Below are positions 1 to 14,900 of a DNA stretch of 64,000 bases, piece by piece (within the stretch, counting starts at the first letter, position 1; each line of letters starts with the position of its first letter). This DNA is from Vespa crabro (Eukaryota; Arthropoda; Insecta; Hymenoptera; Vespidae). The notes beneath the pieces are model-generated. The model saw only the letters and a program-made list of their open reading frames with translations. It did no database searches and was not told where the DNA came from. The DNA lies in NCBI RefSeq assembly GCF_910589235.1, contig NC_060959.1:1228501-1292500 (forward strand). Reading direction: 5' to 3'. The translations under genes were made by a program, and so were the position numbers.

Positions 1-1298
1 TAATAACACTAATAACAATAATAACAATAATAACAATAACAACAATACCAATACTAACAACAATAACAATAACAACAATAACAACAATAGCAACAATAAC
101 AATAATAACAACAATAACAATAAGAACAATAATAACAATAATAACAATAATAACAATAATAACAATAACAATAACAATAATAACAATAATAACAATAATA
201 ACAATAATAACAATAACAACAATAACAATAATTACAACAATAATAACAACAATAACAATAATAACAATAATAACAATAACACAATAATAAGAATAATAAC
301 AACAATAACAATAACAACAATAATAACAATAATAAAAATAATAACAATAATAACAATAATAACAATAACAATAACAATAATAACAACAAAACAATAACAA
401 TAATAACAATAATAACAATAATAACAATAATAACAATAATAACAATAATAACAACAATAATAATAATAACAATAACAATAACAATAATAACAATAATAAC
501 AATAATAACAATAATAACAATAATAACATTAATAACAAATAATAACAACAATAACAACAATAACAATAATAACAATAATAACAATAATAATAACAATAAT
601 GACAATAACAATAACAATAATAACAATAATAACAATAATAACAACGATAACAATAATAACAATAATAACAATAACAAAAATAACAATAACAACAACAATA
701 ACAACAATAACAACAGTAACAATAATAACAACAATAACAAGAAATACAAAATAATAACAACAATAACAACATTAACAACAATAACGATAATAACAATAAT
801 AACAATAATAACAACAATAACAATAATAAAAACAATAACAATAATAACAATAATAACAACAATAACAACAATAACAATAATAACAATATAACATTAATAA
901 CAATAATAACAATAATAACAATAATAACAACAATAACAATAATAACAATAATAACCACATTACCAATAACAACAACAATAACAACAATAACAATAATAAC
1001 AAAAATAACAATAACAATAATAAAAACAATAACAATAATAACAATAATAACAACAAAAACAACAATAACAACAATAACAATAATAACAATATAACGTTAA
1101 TAATAATAATAATAATAATAACAATAATAACAATAATAACAACAATAACAACAGTAACAACAATAACGATAATAACATTAATAACACTAATAACAATAAT
1201 AACAATAATAACAATAATATCAATAAGAACTATAATAACAATAATAACAATAATAACAATAATAACAATAACAATAACAATAATAACAATAATAACAA
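1..1298 (+). repeat. Higher-order repeat segment, copy of 25525-26822
   Basis: The window opens inside a repeat unit. From the first base the sequence matches 25525 onward at a constant offset of 25,524, with no difference found in the parts compared directly. The match ends at about 1299, where one copy has an AAC phrase and the other an AAT phrase. The same segment also occurs near 28.4-29.7 kb, 39.4-40.7 kb, 52.4-53.7 kb and 57.4-58.7 kb. It carries the marker caagaaatacaaaataat near 739, a one-base phase shift near 887, the 'accacattacc' variant near 957 and the 'cgataataacattaa' boundary motif with G at 1168. Confidence 0.9.
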
Positions 1299-1347
1299 CA
1301 ATAACAACAATAACAACAATAACAACAATAACAATAATAACAATATA

Positions 1348-1378
<31 letters not shown>

Positions 1379-2006
1379 CAACAATAACAATAATAACAAT
1401 ATAACATTAATAATAATAATAATAATAACAATAATAACAATAATAACAACAATAACAACAATAACAATAATAAAAACAATAACAATAACAATAATAACAA
1501 TAATAACAATAATAACAATAATAACAATAATAACAATAATAACAATAATAACAATAATAACAAAAATAATAATAATAACAATAACAATAACAATAATAAC
1601 AATAATAACAATAATAACAATAATAACATTAATAACAAATAATAACAACAATAACAACAATAACAATAATAACAACAATAACAACAATAACAAAAATAAC
1701 AACAATAACAATAATAACAATAACAATAACAATAATAACAAGAATAAAAACAATAAAAAAAATAACAACAATAACAACAATAACAATAATAATAATAATA
1801 ATAATAATAACAATAACAATAAGAATAATAACAACAATAACAATAACAATAATAACAATAATAACAATAATAACAATAATAACAATAATAACAATAATAA
1901 CAACAATAATAAAAATAACAATAATGACAATAACAATAACAATAATAAAAACAATAACAATAATAACAATAATAACAATAATAACATTAATAACAAATAA
2001 TAACAA

Positions 2007-2550
2007 CAATAACAACAATAACAATAATACAAACAATAACAACAATAACAAAAATAACAACAATAACAATAATAACATTAATAACATTAATAACAATATT
2101 AATAATAATAACAATAATGACAATAACAATAACAATAATAAAAACAGTAACAATAATAACAATAATAACAACAATAACAACAATAACAACAATAACAACA
2201 ACAATATCAACAATAACAACAATAACAATAACAACAACAGTAACAACAATAACAACTATAACAATAATAGCAACAATAACAATAATAACAAAGATAACAA
2301 GAATAACAACAATAACAACAACAATAACAACAATAACAACAATAACAATAATAACCTCATTAACAATAACAACAACAATAACAATAATACAAACAATAAC
2401 AACAATAACAAAAATAACAACAATAACAATAATAACAATAATAACAATAATAACAATATTAATAATAATAACAATAATGACAATAACAATAACAATAATA
2501 AAAACAATAACAATAATAACCATAATAACAACAATAACAACAACAATAAC
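2007..2550 (+). repeat. Local tandem repeat with 360-bp period
   Basis: Sequence from about 2007 to 2190 reappears exactly 360 bases later, about 2367 to 2550, including the variants 'aatacaaacaat', 'aacaaaaataac', 'aacaatattaat' and 'aatgacaat'. The two copies differ by several substitutions, for example cagtaac against caataac and two 'aacatt' triplets in the first copy. 360 is a multiple of 9. Confidence 0.8.
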
Positions 2551-4429
2551 AACAATAACAACAATAACAATAATTACAACATTAACAATAACAACTATAA
2601 CAATAATTACAACAATAACAGCAATAACAGCAATAACAACAATAACAACAATAACAATAATAACATTAATAACAATAATAATAATAATACAATAATAACA
2701 ATAATAACAACAATAACAACAATAACAATAATGACAACAATAACTATAATAAAAATAATAACAACAATAACAACAATAAAAACAATAACGATAATAACAT
2801 TAATAACACTAATAACAATAATAACAACAATAACAACAATAACAATAATAACAACAATAACAATAACAATAATAAAAACAATAACAATAATAACTATAAT
2901 AACAACAATAACAACAATAACAACAAAAACAACAATAACAACAATAACGATAATAACAATAATAACAATAATAACAACAATAACAACAACAATAACAACA
3001 ATAACAATAATAACAAATAATAACATTAATAACAAATAATAACAACAATAACAACAATAACAATAATACAAACAATAACAACAATAAGAAAAATAACAAC
3101 AATCACAATAATAGCAATAATAATAATAATAACAATAATGACAATAACAATAACAATAATAACAATAATAACAATAATAAAAACAATAACAACAATAACA
3201 ATAACAACAACAATAACAACAATAACAACAATAACAAGAAATACAAAATAATAACAACAATAACAACAATAACAACAATAACAATAATAAAAACAATAAC
3301 AATAATAACAATAATAACAACAATAACAACAATAACAATAATAACAATATAACATTAATAACAATAATAATAATAATAACAATATAACATTAATTACAAT
3401 AATAATAATAGTAACAATAATAACATTAATAACAACAATAACAACAATAACAATAAAAAAACAATAACAATAATAACAATAATAACAACAATAACAACAA
3501 TAACAACAATAACAACAATAACAATAATAACAATATAACATTAATAAAAATAATAATAATAATAACAATAAGAACAATAATAACAACAATAACAACAATA
3601 ACAATAATAACAACAATAACTATAATAAAAATAATAACAACAATAACAACAATAACAACAATAACGATAATAACATTAATAACACTAATAACAATAATAA
3701 CATTATAACAATAATAGTAATAAGAACAATAATAACAATAATAACAATAATAACAAGAATAACAATAACAATAACAATAAAAACAATAATAACAATAATA
3801 ACAATAATAACAATAACAACAATAACAAAAATAACAACAATAATAACGACAATAACAACAATAACAATAATAACAATATAACATAAATAACAATAATAAT
3901 AATAATAACAACAATAACAACAATAACAACAATAACAACAATAACAATAATAACCACATTAACAATAACAACAACAATAACAATAATACAAAGAATAACA
4001 ACAATAACAAATATAACAACAATAACAATAATAACAATAATAACAATAACAACGATAACAATAATTACAACAATAACAACAATAACAACAATAACATTAA
4101 TAACAATATAACATTAATAACAATAATAATAATAATAACAATAATAACAATAATAACAACAATGACAACAATAACAACAATAACAACAACAATAACAATA
4201 ATAACATTAATAACAAATAATAACAACAATAACAACAACAATAATAATACAAACAATAACAACAATAACAAAAATAACAACAATAACAATAATAGCAATA
4301 ATAATAATAATAACAATAATAATAATAATAACAATAATGACAATAACAATAACAATAATAACAATAATAACAATAATAACAACAATGACAACAATAACAA
4401 TAACAACAACAATAACAACAACGACAACA

Positions 4430-4516
4430 ATAACAAGAAATACAAAATAATAACAACAATAACAACAATAACAACAATAACAATAATAACAACAATAACA
4501 AGAAATACAAAATAAT
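4430..4516 (+). repeat. Local duplication of the 'caagaaatacaaaataat' marker
   Basis: The marker motif, usually single in each module, occurs twice here with its G at 4437 and again at 4502, 65 bases apart. The spacing is not a multiple of three because the duplicated piece contains a phase-shifting indel. Confidence 0.8.
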
Positions 4517-7500
4517 AACAACAATAACAACATTAACAACAATAACGATAATAACAATAGTAACAATAATAACAACAATAACAATAATAACAATAACAAC
4601 AATAACAATACTAACAACAATAACAATAACAACAATAACAACAATAGCAACAATAACAATAATAACAACAATAACAATAAGAACAATAATAACAACAATA
4701 ACAACAATAACAATAATAACAAAGATAACAACAATAACAACAATAACAACAACAATAACAACAATAACAACAATAACAATAATAACCACATTAACAAATA
4801 ACAACAATAATAACAATAATAACAACAATAACAACAATAACAATAATAAAAACAATAACAATAATAACAATAATAACAACAATAACAACAATAACAACAA
4901 TAACAACAATAACAATAATAACAATACGTTAATAATAATAATAATAATAATAACAATAATAACAATAATACCAACAATAACAACAATAACAATAATAACA
5001 ACAATAACTATAATAAAAATAATAACAACAATAACAACAGTAACAACAATAACGATAATAACATTAATAACACTAATAACAATAATGACAATAATAACAA
5101 TAATAGCAATAAGAACAATAATAACAATAATAACAATAATAACAATAATAACAATAATAACAATAACAACAATAACAATAATAACAACAATAATAACAAC
5201 AATAACAATAATAACAATAATAACAATAACACAATAATAAGAATAATAACAACAATAACAATAACAACAATAATAACAATAATAACAATAGTATCAATAA
5301 TAACAATAACAATAACAATAATAACAACAATAACAATAACAATAATAACAATAACACAATAATAAGAATAATAACAACAATAACAATAACAAAAATAATA
5401 ACAATAATAAAAATAATAACAATAATAACAATAACAATAACAATAATAACAACAATAACAATAACAATAATAACAATAAAAACAATAATAACAACGATAA
5501 CAATAATAACAATAATAACAATAACAAAAATAACAATAACAACAACAATAACGACAATAACAACAATAACAATAATAACAACAATAACAAGAAATACAAA
5601 ATAATAACAACAATAACAACATTAACAACAATAACGATAATAACAATAATAACAATAATAACAACAATAACAATAATAAAAACAATGACAATAATAACAA
5701 TAATAACAACAATAACAACAATAACAATAATAACAATATAACATTAATAACAATAATAATAATAATAACAATAATAACAATAATAACAACAATAACAATA
5801 ATAACAACAATAACAACAATAACAATAATAACAACAATAACAATAATACAAACAATAACAACAATAACAATAATAGCAATAAGAACAATAATAATAATAA
5901 TAACAATAATAACAATTATAACAATAACAATAACAATAATACAATAATAACAATAATACCAATAATAAAAATAACAACAATAACAATAATAACAACAATA
6001 ACAATAACAACAATAACAACAATAACAACAATAACAACAATAACAATAATAATAACAAAGATAACAACAATAACTATAATAAAAATAATAAAACAATAAC
6101 AACAATTACAACAATAACGATAATAGCATTAATAACACTAATAACAATAATAACAATAATAACAATAATAGTAATAAGAACAATAATAACAATAATAACA
6201 ATAATAACAATAACAATATCAATATTAACAATAATAACAACAATAACAACAATAACAACAATAACAACAATAACAATAAAAACAATATAACATTAATAAT
6301 TATAATAATAATAATAATAACAATAATAACAATTATAACAGTAACAATAACAATAATACAATAATAACAATAATACCAAAAATTAAAATAACAACAATAA
6401 CAGTAATAACAACAATAACAATAACAACAATAACAACAATAGCAACAATAACAATAATAACAACAATAACAATAAGAACAATAATAACAACAATAACAAC
6501 AATAACAATAATAACAAAGATAACAACAATAACAACAATAACAACAACAATAACAACAATAACAACAATAACAATAATAACCACATTAACAAATAACAAC
6601 AATAATAACAATAATAACAACAATAACAACAATAAAAATAATAAAAACAATAACAATAATAACAATAATAACAACAATAACAACAATAACAACAATAACA
6701 ATAATAACAATACGTTAATAATAATAATAATAATAGTAACAATAATAACAATAATACCAACAATAACAACAATAACAATAATAGCAATAAGAACAATAGT
6801 AATAATAATAACAATAATAACAATTATAACAATAACACAAACAATAATACAATAATAACAATAATACCAATAATAAAAATAACAACAATAACAATAATAA
6901 CAACAATAACAATAACAACAATAACAACAATAACAACAATAACAACAATAACAATAATAACAACAAGAACAATAATAACAAAGATAACAACAATAACTAT
7001 AATAAAAATAATAAAACAATAACAACAATTACAACAATAACGATAATAGCATTAATAACATTAATAACAATAATAACAATAATAACAATAATAGTAATAA
7101 GAACAATAATAACAATAATAACAATAATAACAATAACAATAACAATAATAACAATAATAACAACAATAACAACAATAACAACAATAACAACAATAACAAT
7201 AATAACAATATAACATTAATAATTATAATAATAATAATAATAACAATAATAACAATAATAACAACAATAACAACAATAACAATAATAACAACAATAACTA
7301 TAACAAAAATAATAACAATAATAACAATAATAACAATAACAACAATAATAAGAATAATAACAACAATAACAATAACAACAATAATAACAATAATAACAGT
7401 AATAACAATAATAACAATAACAACAACAATAATAACAAAAATAACAATAACAATAATAACAATAATAACAATAATAACAATAATAACAACAATAACAATA

Positions 7501-10500
7501 ATTACAATAATAACAATAACAACGATAACAATAATTACAACAATAACAACAATAACAACAATAACAATAATAACAATATAACATTAATAACAATAATAAT
7601 AATAATAACAATAATAACAATAATAACAACAATGACAACAATAACAACAATAACAACAACAATAACAACAATAACAATAATAACAACATTAACAATAACA
7701 ACGATAACAATAATTACAACAATAACAACAATAACAACAATAACAATAATAACAATATAACATTAATAACAATAATGATAATAATAACAATAATAACAAT
7801 AATAACAACAATAACAACAATAACAATAATAACAACAATAACTTTATTAAAAATAATAACAACAATAACAACAATAACAACAATAACGATAATAACATTA
7901 ATAACACTAATAACAATAATAATAATAATAACAATAACAACAATACCAATACTAACAACAATAACAATAACAACAATAACAACAATAGCAACAATAACAA
8001 TAATAAGAACAATAACAATAAGAACAATAATAACAATTATAACAATAATAACAATAATAACAATAACAATAACAATAATAACAATAATAACAATAATAAC
8101 AATAATAACAATAACAACAATAAAAATAATAACAACAATAATAACAACAATAACAATAATAACAATAATAACAATAACACAATAATAAGAATAATAACAA
8201 CAATAACAATAACAACAATAATAACAATAATAACAATAATAACAATAATAACAATAACAATAACAATAATAACAACAAAACAATAACAATAATAACAATA
8301 ATAACATTAATAACAATAATAACAATAATAACAATAATAACAATAATAACAATAATAACAATAATAACAATAATAACAATAATAACAACAATAATAATAA
8401 TAACAATAACAATAACAATAATAACAATAATAACAATAATAACATTAATAACAAATAATAACAACAATAACAACAATAACAATAATAACAATAATAACAA
8501 TAATAATAACAATAATGACAATAACAATAACAATAATAACAATAATAACAATAATAACAACGATAACAATAATAACAACAATAACAACAATAACAAAAAT
8601 AACATCAATAACAATAATAACAATAATAACAATAATAATAAAAATAATGTCAATAACAATAACGATAATAACATTAATAACACTAATAACAATAATGACA
8701 ATAATAACAATAATAGCAATAAGAACAATAAAAACAATAATAACAATAATAACAATAATAACAATAACAATAACAATAATAACAATAATAACAATAATAA
8801 CAATAATAACAATAACAACAATAACAATAATAACAACAATAATAACAACAATAACAATAATAACAATAATAACAATAACACAATAATAAGAATAATAACA
8901 ACAATAACAATAACAACAATAATAACAATAATAACAATAGTAACAATAATAACAATAACAATAACAATAATAACAACAATAACAATAACAATAATAACAA
9001 TAACACAATAATAAGAATAATAACAACAATAACAATAACAAAAATAATAACAATAATAAAAATAATAACAATAATAACAATAACAATAACAATAATAACA
9101 ACAATAACAATAACAATAATAACAATAAAAACAATAATAACAACGATAACAATAATAACAATAATAACAATAACAAAAATAACAATAACAACAACAATAA
9201 CGACAATAACAACAATAACAATAATAACAACAATAACAAGAAATACAAAATAATAACAACAATAACAACATTAACAACAATAACGATAATAACAATAATA
9301 ACAATAATAACAACAATAACAATAATAAATACAATGACAATAATAACAATAATAACAACAATAACAACAATAACAATAATAACAATATAACATTAATAAC
9401 AATAATAATAATAATAACAATAATAACAATAATAACAACAATAACAATAATAACAACAATAACAACAATAACAATAATAACAACAATAACTATAATAAAA
9501 ATAATAACAACAATAACAACAATAACAACAATAACGATAATAGCATTAATAACAATAATAACAATAATAACAATAATAACAATAATAGTAATAAGAACAA
9601 TAATTACAATAATAACAATAATAACAATAACAATAACAATAATAACAATAACAACAATAATAAGAATAATAACAACAATAACAATAACAACAATAATAAC
9701 AATAATAACAATAATAACAATAATAACAATAACAACAACAATAATAACAAAAATAACAATAACAATAATAACAATAATAACAATAATAACAATAATAACA
9801 ATAATAACAACAATAATAATAATAACAATAATGACAATAACAATAACAATAATAAAAACAATAACAATAATAACAATAATAACAATAATAACATTAATAA
9901 CAAATAATAACAACAATAACAACAATAACAATAATACAAACAATAACAACAATAACAATAATAGCAATAAGAACAATAATAATAATAATAACAATAATAA
10001 CAATTATAACAATAACAATAACAATAATACAATAATAACAATAATACCAATAATAAAAATAACAACAATAACAATAATAACAACAATAACAATAACAACA
10101 ATAACAACAATGACAACAATAACAACAATAACAATAATAACAACAAGAACAATAATAACAAAGATAACAACAATAACTATAATAAAAATAATAAAACAAT
10201 AACAACAACAACAACAATAACGATAATAGCATTAATAACACTAATAACAATAATAACAATAATAACAATAATAGTAATAAGAACAATAATAACAATAATA
10301 ACAATGATAACAATAACAATATCAATAATAACAATAATAACAACAATAACAACAATAACAACAATAACAATAATAACAATAACAACAATAACAATAATAA
10401 CAATAATAACAATATTAACAATAATAACAATAATAACAATAATGACAATAATTTCAATAATAACAATAATAACAACAATAATAATAATAACAATAACAAT

Positions 10501-10684
10501 AACAATAATAACAATAATAACAATAATAACAATAATAACAATAATAACATTAATAACAAATAATAACAACAATAACAACAATAACAATAATAACAATAAT
10601 AACAATAATAACAATAATAATAACAATAATGACAATAACAATAACAATAATAACAATAATAACAATAATAACAACGATAACAAT

Positions 10685-10794
10685 AACAACGATAAAAATA
10701 ATTACATCAATAACAACAATAACAACGTTTACAACAATAACAATAATAACAATATAACATTAATAACAATAATAATATTAATAACAATAATTAC
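10685..10794 (+). repeat. 110-bp element, copy 1 (left member of pair)
   Basis: Starts aacaacgataaaaataat and ends at aataattac. It carries the divergent triplets gat, aaa, tac, atc, gtt, tac that set this element apart from the plain array. Two CpGs lie 36 bases apart (G at 10691 and 10727). Left-type variant: 'ataacaatataac' where single copies have 'atatcaatataac'. Confidence 0.92.
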
Positions 10795-10836
10795 AATAAT
10801 AACAACAATAACAACAATAACAATAATAACAAAAAT

Positions 10837-10946
10837 AACAACGATAAAAATAATTACATCAATAACAACAATAACATCGTTTACAACAATAACAATAATA
10901 TCAATATAACATTAATAACAATAATAATATTAATAACAATAATTAC
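10837..10946 (+). repeat. 110-bp element, copy 2 (right member of pair)
   Basis: Exactly 152 bases after copy 1. It has 'aacatcgttt' in place of 'aacaacgttt', so the second CpG (G at 10879) is retained, and the 'atatcaatataac' form. Confidence 0.92.
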
Positions 10947-11956
10947 AATAATAACAACAATAACAACAATAACAATAATAACAATAACTTTAATAAAAAT
11001 AATAACAACAATAACAACAATAACGATAATAACATTAATAACACTAATAACAATAATGACAATAATAATAATAATAATAGCAATAAGAACAATAATAACA
11101 ATAATAACAACAATAACAATAATAACAACAATAACTATAATAAAAATAATAACAACAATAACAATAATAACAACAATAACGATAATAGCATTAATAACAC
11201 TAATAACAATAATAACAATAATAACAATAATAGTAATAAGAACAATAATAACAATAATAACAATAATAACAATAACAATAACAATAATAACAATAATAAC
11301 AACAATAACAACAATAACAACAATAACAACAATAACAATAATAACAAAATAACATTAATAATTATAATAAAAATAATAATAACAATAATAACAATAATAA
11401 CAACAATAACAACAATAACAATAATAACAACAATAACTATAACATAAATAATAACAATAATAACAATAATAACAATAACAACAATAATAAGAATAATAAC
11501 AACAATAACAATAACAACAATAATAACAATAATAACAATAATAACAATAATAACAATAACAACAACAATAATAACAAAAATTACAATAACAATAATAACA
11601 ATAATAACAATAATAACAATAATAACAATAATAACAATAATAACAACAATAATAATAATAACAATAATGACAATAACAATAACAATAATAAAAACAATAA
11701 CAATAATAACAATAATAACAATAATAACATTAATAACAAATAATAACAACAATAACAACAATAACAATAATACAAACAATAACAACAATAACAATAATAG
11801 CAATAAGAACAATAATAATAATAATAACAATAATAACAATTATAACAATAACAATAACAATAATACAATAATAACAATAATACCAATAATAAAAATAACA
11901 ACAATAACAATAATAACAACAATAACAATAACAACAATAACAACAATAACAACAAT

Positions 11957-14900
11957 AACAACAATAACAATAATAACAACAAGAACAATAATAACAAAGA
12001 TAACAACAATAACTATAATAAAAATAATAAAACAATAACAACAATTACAACAATAACGATAATAGCATTAATAACACTAATAACAATAATAACAATAATA
12101 ACAATAATAGTAATAAGAACAATAATAACAATAATAACAATAATAACAATAACAATAACAATAATAACAATAATAACAACAATAACATCAATAACAACAA
12201 TAACAACAATAACAATAATAACAATATAACATTAATAATTATAATAATAATAATAATAACAATAATAACAATAATAACAACAATAACAACAATAACAATA
12301 ATAACAACAATAACTATAACAAAAATAATAACAATAATAACAATAATAACAATAACAACAATAGTAAGAATAATAACAACAATAACAATAACAACAATAA
12401 TAACAATAATAAAAGTAATAACAATAATAACAATAACAACAACAATAATAACAAAAATAACAATAACAATAATAACAATAATAACAATAATAACAATAAT
12501 AACAATAATAACAATAATAACAACAATAATAATAATAACAATAATGACAATAACAATAACAATAATAAAAACAATAACAATAATAACAATAATAACTTTA
12601 ATAACATTAATAACAAATAATAACAACAATAACAACAATAACAATAATACAAACAATAACAACAATAACAATAATAGCAATAAGAACAATAATAATAATA
12701 ATAACAATAATAACAATTATAACAGTAACAATAACAATAATACAATAATAACAATAATACCAATAATAAAAATAACAACAATAACAATAATAACAACAAT
12801 AACAATAACAACAATAACAACAATAACATCAATAACAACAATAATAATAATAACAACAAGAACAATAATAACAAAGATAACAACAATAACAACAAAAACA
12901 ACAACAATAACAAAAATAACAACAATAACAATAATAACCACATTAACAATAACAACAACAATAACAATAATACAAACAATAACAACAATAACAAAAATAA
13001 CAACAATAACAATAATTACAATAATAACAATAACAACGATAACAATAATTACAACAATAACAACAATAACAACAATAACAATAATAACAATATAACATTA
13101 ATAACAATAATAATAATAATAACAATAATAACAATAATAACAACAATGACAACAATAACAACAATAACAACAACAATAACATCAATAACAATAATAACAA
13201 CATTAACAATAACAACGATAACAATAATTACAACAATAACAACAATAACAACAATAACAATAATAACAATATAACATTAATAACAATAATAATAATAATA
13301 ACAATAATAACAATAATAACAACAATAACAACAATAACAATAATAACAACAATAACTTTAATAAAAATAATAACAACAATAACAACAATAACAACAATAA
13401 CGATAATAACATTAATAACACTAATAACAATAATAACAATAATAACAATAACAACAATACCAATACTAACAACAATAACAATAACAACAATAACAACAAT
13501 AGCAACAATAACAATAATAACAACAATAACAATAAGAACAATAATAACAATAATAACAATAATAACAATAATAACAATAACAATAACAATAATAACAATA
13601 ATAACAATAATAACAATAATAACAATAACAACAATAAAAATAATAACAACAATAATAACAACAATAACAATAATAACAATAATAACAATAACACAATAAT
13701 AAGAATAATAACAACTATAACAATAACAACAATAATAACAATAATAACAATAATAACAATAATAACAATAACAATAACAATAATAACAACAAAACAATAA
13801 CAATAATAACAATAATAACAATAATAACAATAATAACAATAATAACAATAATAACAATAATAACAATAATAACAATAATAACAACAATAATAATAATAAC
13901 AACAATAACTTTAATAAAAATAATAACAACAATAACAACAATAACTTTAATAAAAATAATAACAACAATAACAACAATAACAACAATAACGATAATAACA
14001 TTAATAACACTAATAACAATAATAACAATAATAACAATAACAACAACACCAATACTAACAACAATAACAATAACAACAATAACAACAATAGCAACAATAA
14101 CAATAATAACAACAATAACAATAAGAACAATAATAACAATAATAACAATAATAACAATGATAACAATAACAATAACAATAATAACAATAATAACAATAAT
14201 AACAATAATAACAATAACAACAATAAAAATAATAACAACAATAATAACAACAATAACAATAATAACAATAATAACAATAACACAATAATAAGAATAATAA
14301 CAACAATAACAATAACAACAATAATAACAATAATAACAATAATAACAATAATAACAATAACAATAACAATAATAACAATAATAACAATAATAACAATAAT
14401 AATAATAATAACAATAATAACAATAATAACAACAATAATAATAATAACAAAAACAATAATAACAATAATAACAACAATAACAACAATAACAATAATAACA
14501 ATATAACATTAATAACAATAATAATAATAATAACAATATAACATTAATTACAATAATAATAATAGTAACAATAATAACATTAATAACAACAATAACAACA
14601 ATAACAATAAAAAAACAATAACAATAATAACAATAATAACAACAATAACAACAATAACAACAATAACAACAATAACAATAATAACAATATAACATTAATA
14701 AAAATAATAATAATAATAACAATAAGAACAATAATAACAACAATAACAACAATAACAATAATAACAACAATAACTATAATAAAAATAATAACAACAATAA
14801 CAACAATAACAACAATAACGATAATAACGTTAATAACACTAATAACAATAATGACATTATAACAATAATAGTAATAAGAACAATAATAACAATAATAACA

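Larger units (their letters stand above)
1299..8659 (+). repeat. Mosaic, more diverged part of the array
   Basis: The same triplet satellite, but modules are shuffled and carry more private variants than in the right half. Recognisable pieces: about 2007-2190 recurs at 2367-2550 (offset 360); 4.2-5.0 kb resembles 15.6-16.2 kb and 23.4-24.0 kb; 5.05-6.1 kb resembles 8.66-9.6 kb (offset 3,649 over much of it); 7.2-8.45 kb resembles 13.0-13.9, 17.5-18.5 and 30.2-31.1 kb. Most modules seen later are present, but no copy of the 110-bp 'aacaacgataaaaataat' element was found here. I see no gene. The extent is set by where neighbouring collinear blocks start, so the edges are approximate. Confidence 0.8.
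8660..11956 (+). repeat. Higher-order segment collinear with 32397-35.5 kb
   Basis: This block follows the same module order as 32397 to about 35.5 kb. The offset is 23,737 at the left edge (G of the boundary motif at 8664 against 32401) and at 10003, 23,752 near 10202, and 23,761 at the paired 110-bp elements. It drops to 23,569 by 11135, because this copy holds about 190 extra bases between 10.95 and 11.13 kb, and reaches 23,536 by 12044. Most steps are multiples of three. The collinearity continues into the next block to about 12.7 kb. No gene is visible, although a 683-codon minus-strand frame (7952-10003) runs through it. Confidence 0.85.

Noticed and set aside
1924..3039. A 371-codon plus-strand frame of poly-Asn with Thr/Ile stretches, like Asn-rich proteins of Dictyostelium or Plasmodium.
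   Set aside because: AAC/AAT read as Asn and ACA/ATA as Thr/Ile without stops. No part of the frame has non-repeat sequence, and the frame flips between Asn and Thr/Ile at indels. Nothing suggests selection on a protein.
5294..5599. A transposon remnant or tRNA-derived repeat behind the recurring 'caagaaatacaaaataat' marker.
   Set aside because: The marker is under 20 bases and is explained by a few substitutions and indels in the triplet array. There are no terminal repeats, target-site duplications or A/B boxes around it.
7952..10003. A 683-codon open frame on the minus strand, the longest in the window, reading as runs of Leu, then Val/Ile, then Cys/Tyr.
   Set aside because: None of the minus-strand triplets (TTG/TTA, GTT/ATT, TGT/TAT) is a stop, so every minus frame is open by composition. 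The residue type changes wherever a one-base indel shifts phase. There is no domain, signal or codon bias.
10721..10730. The palindrome AACGTT in the 110-bp element as a possible operator or hairpin.
   Set aside because: Only six bases long, lost in the right-hand copies, and there is no longer inverted repeat around it.
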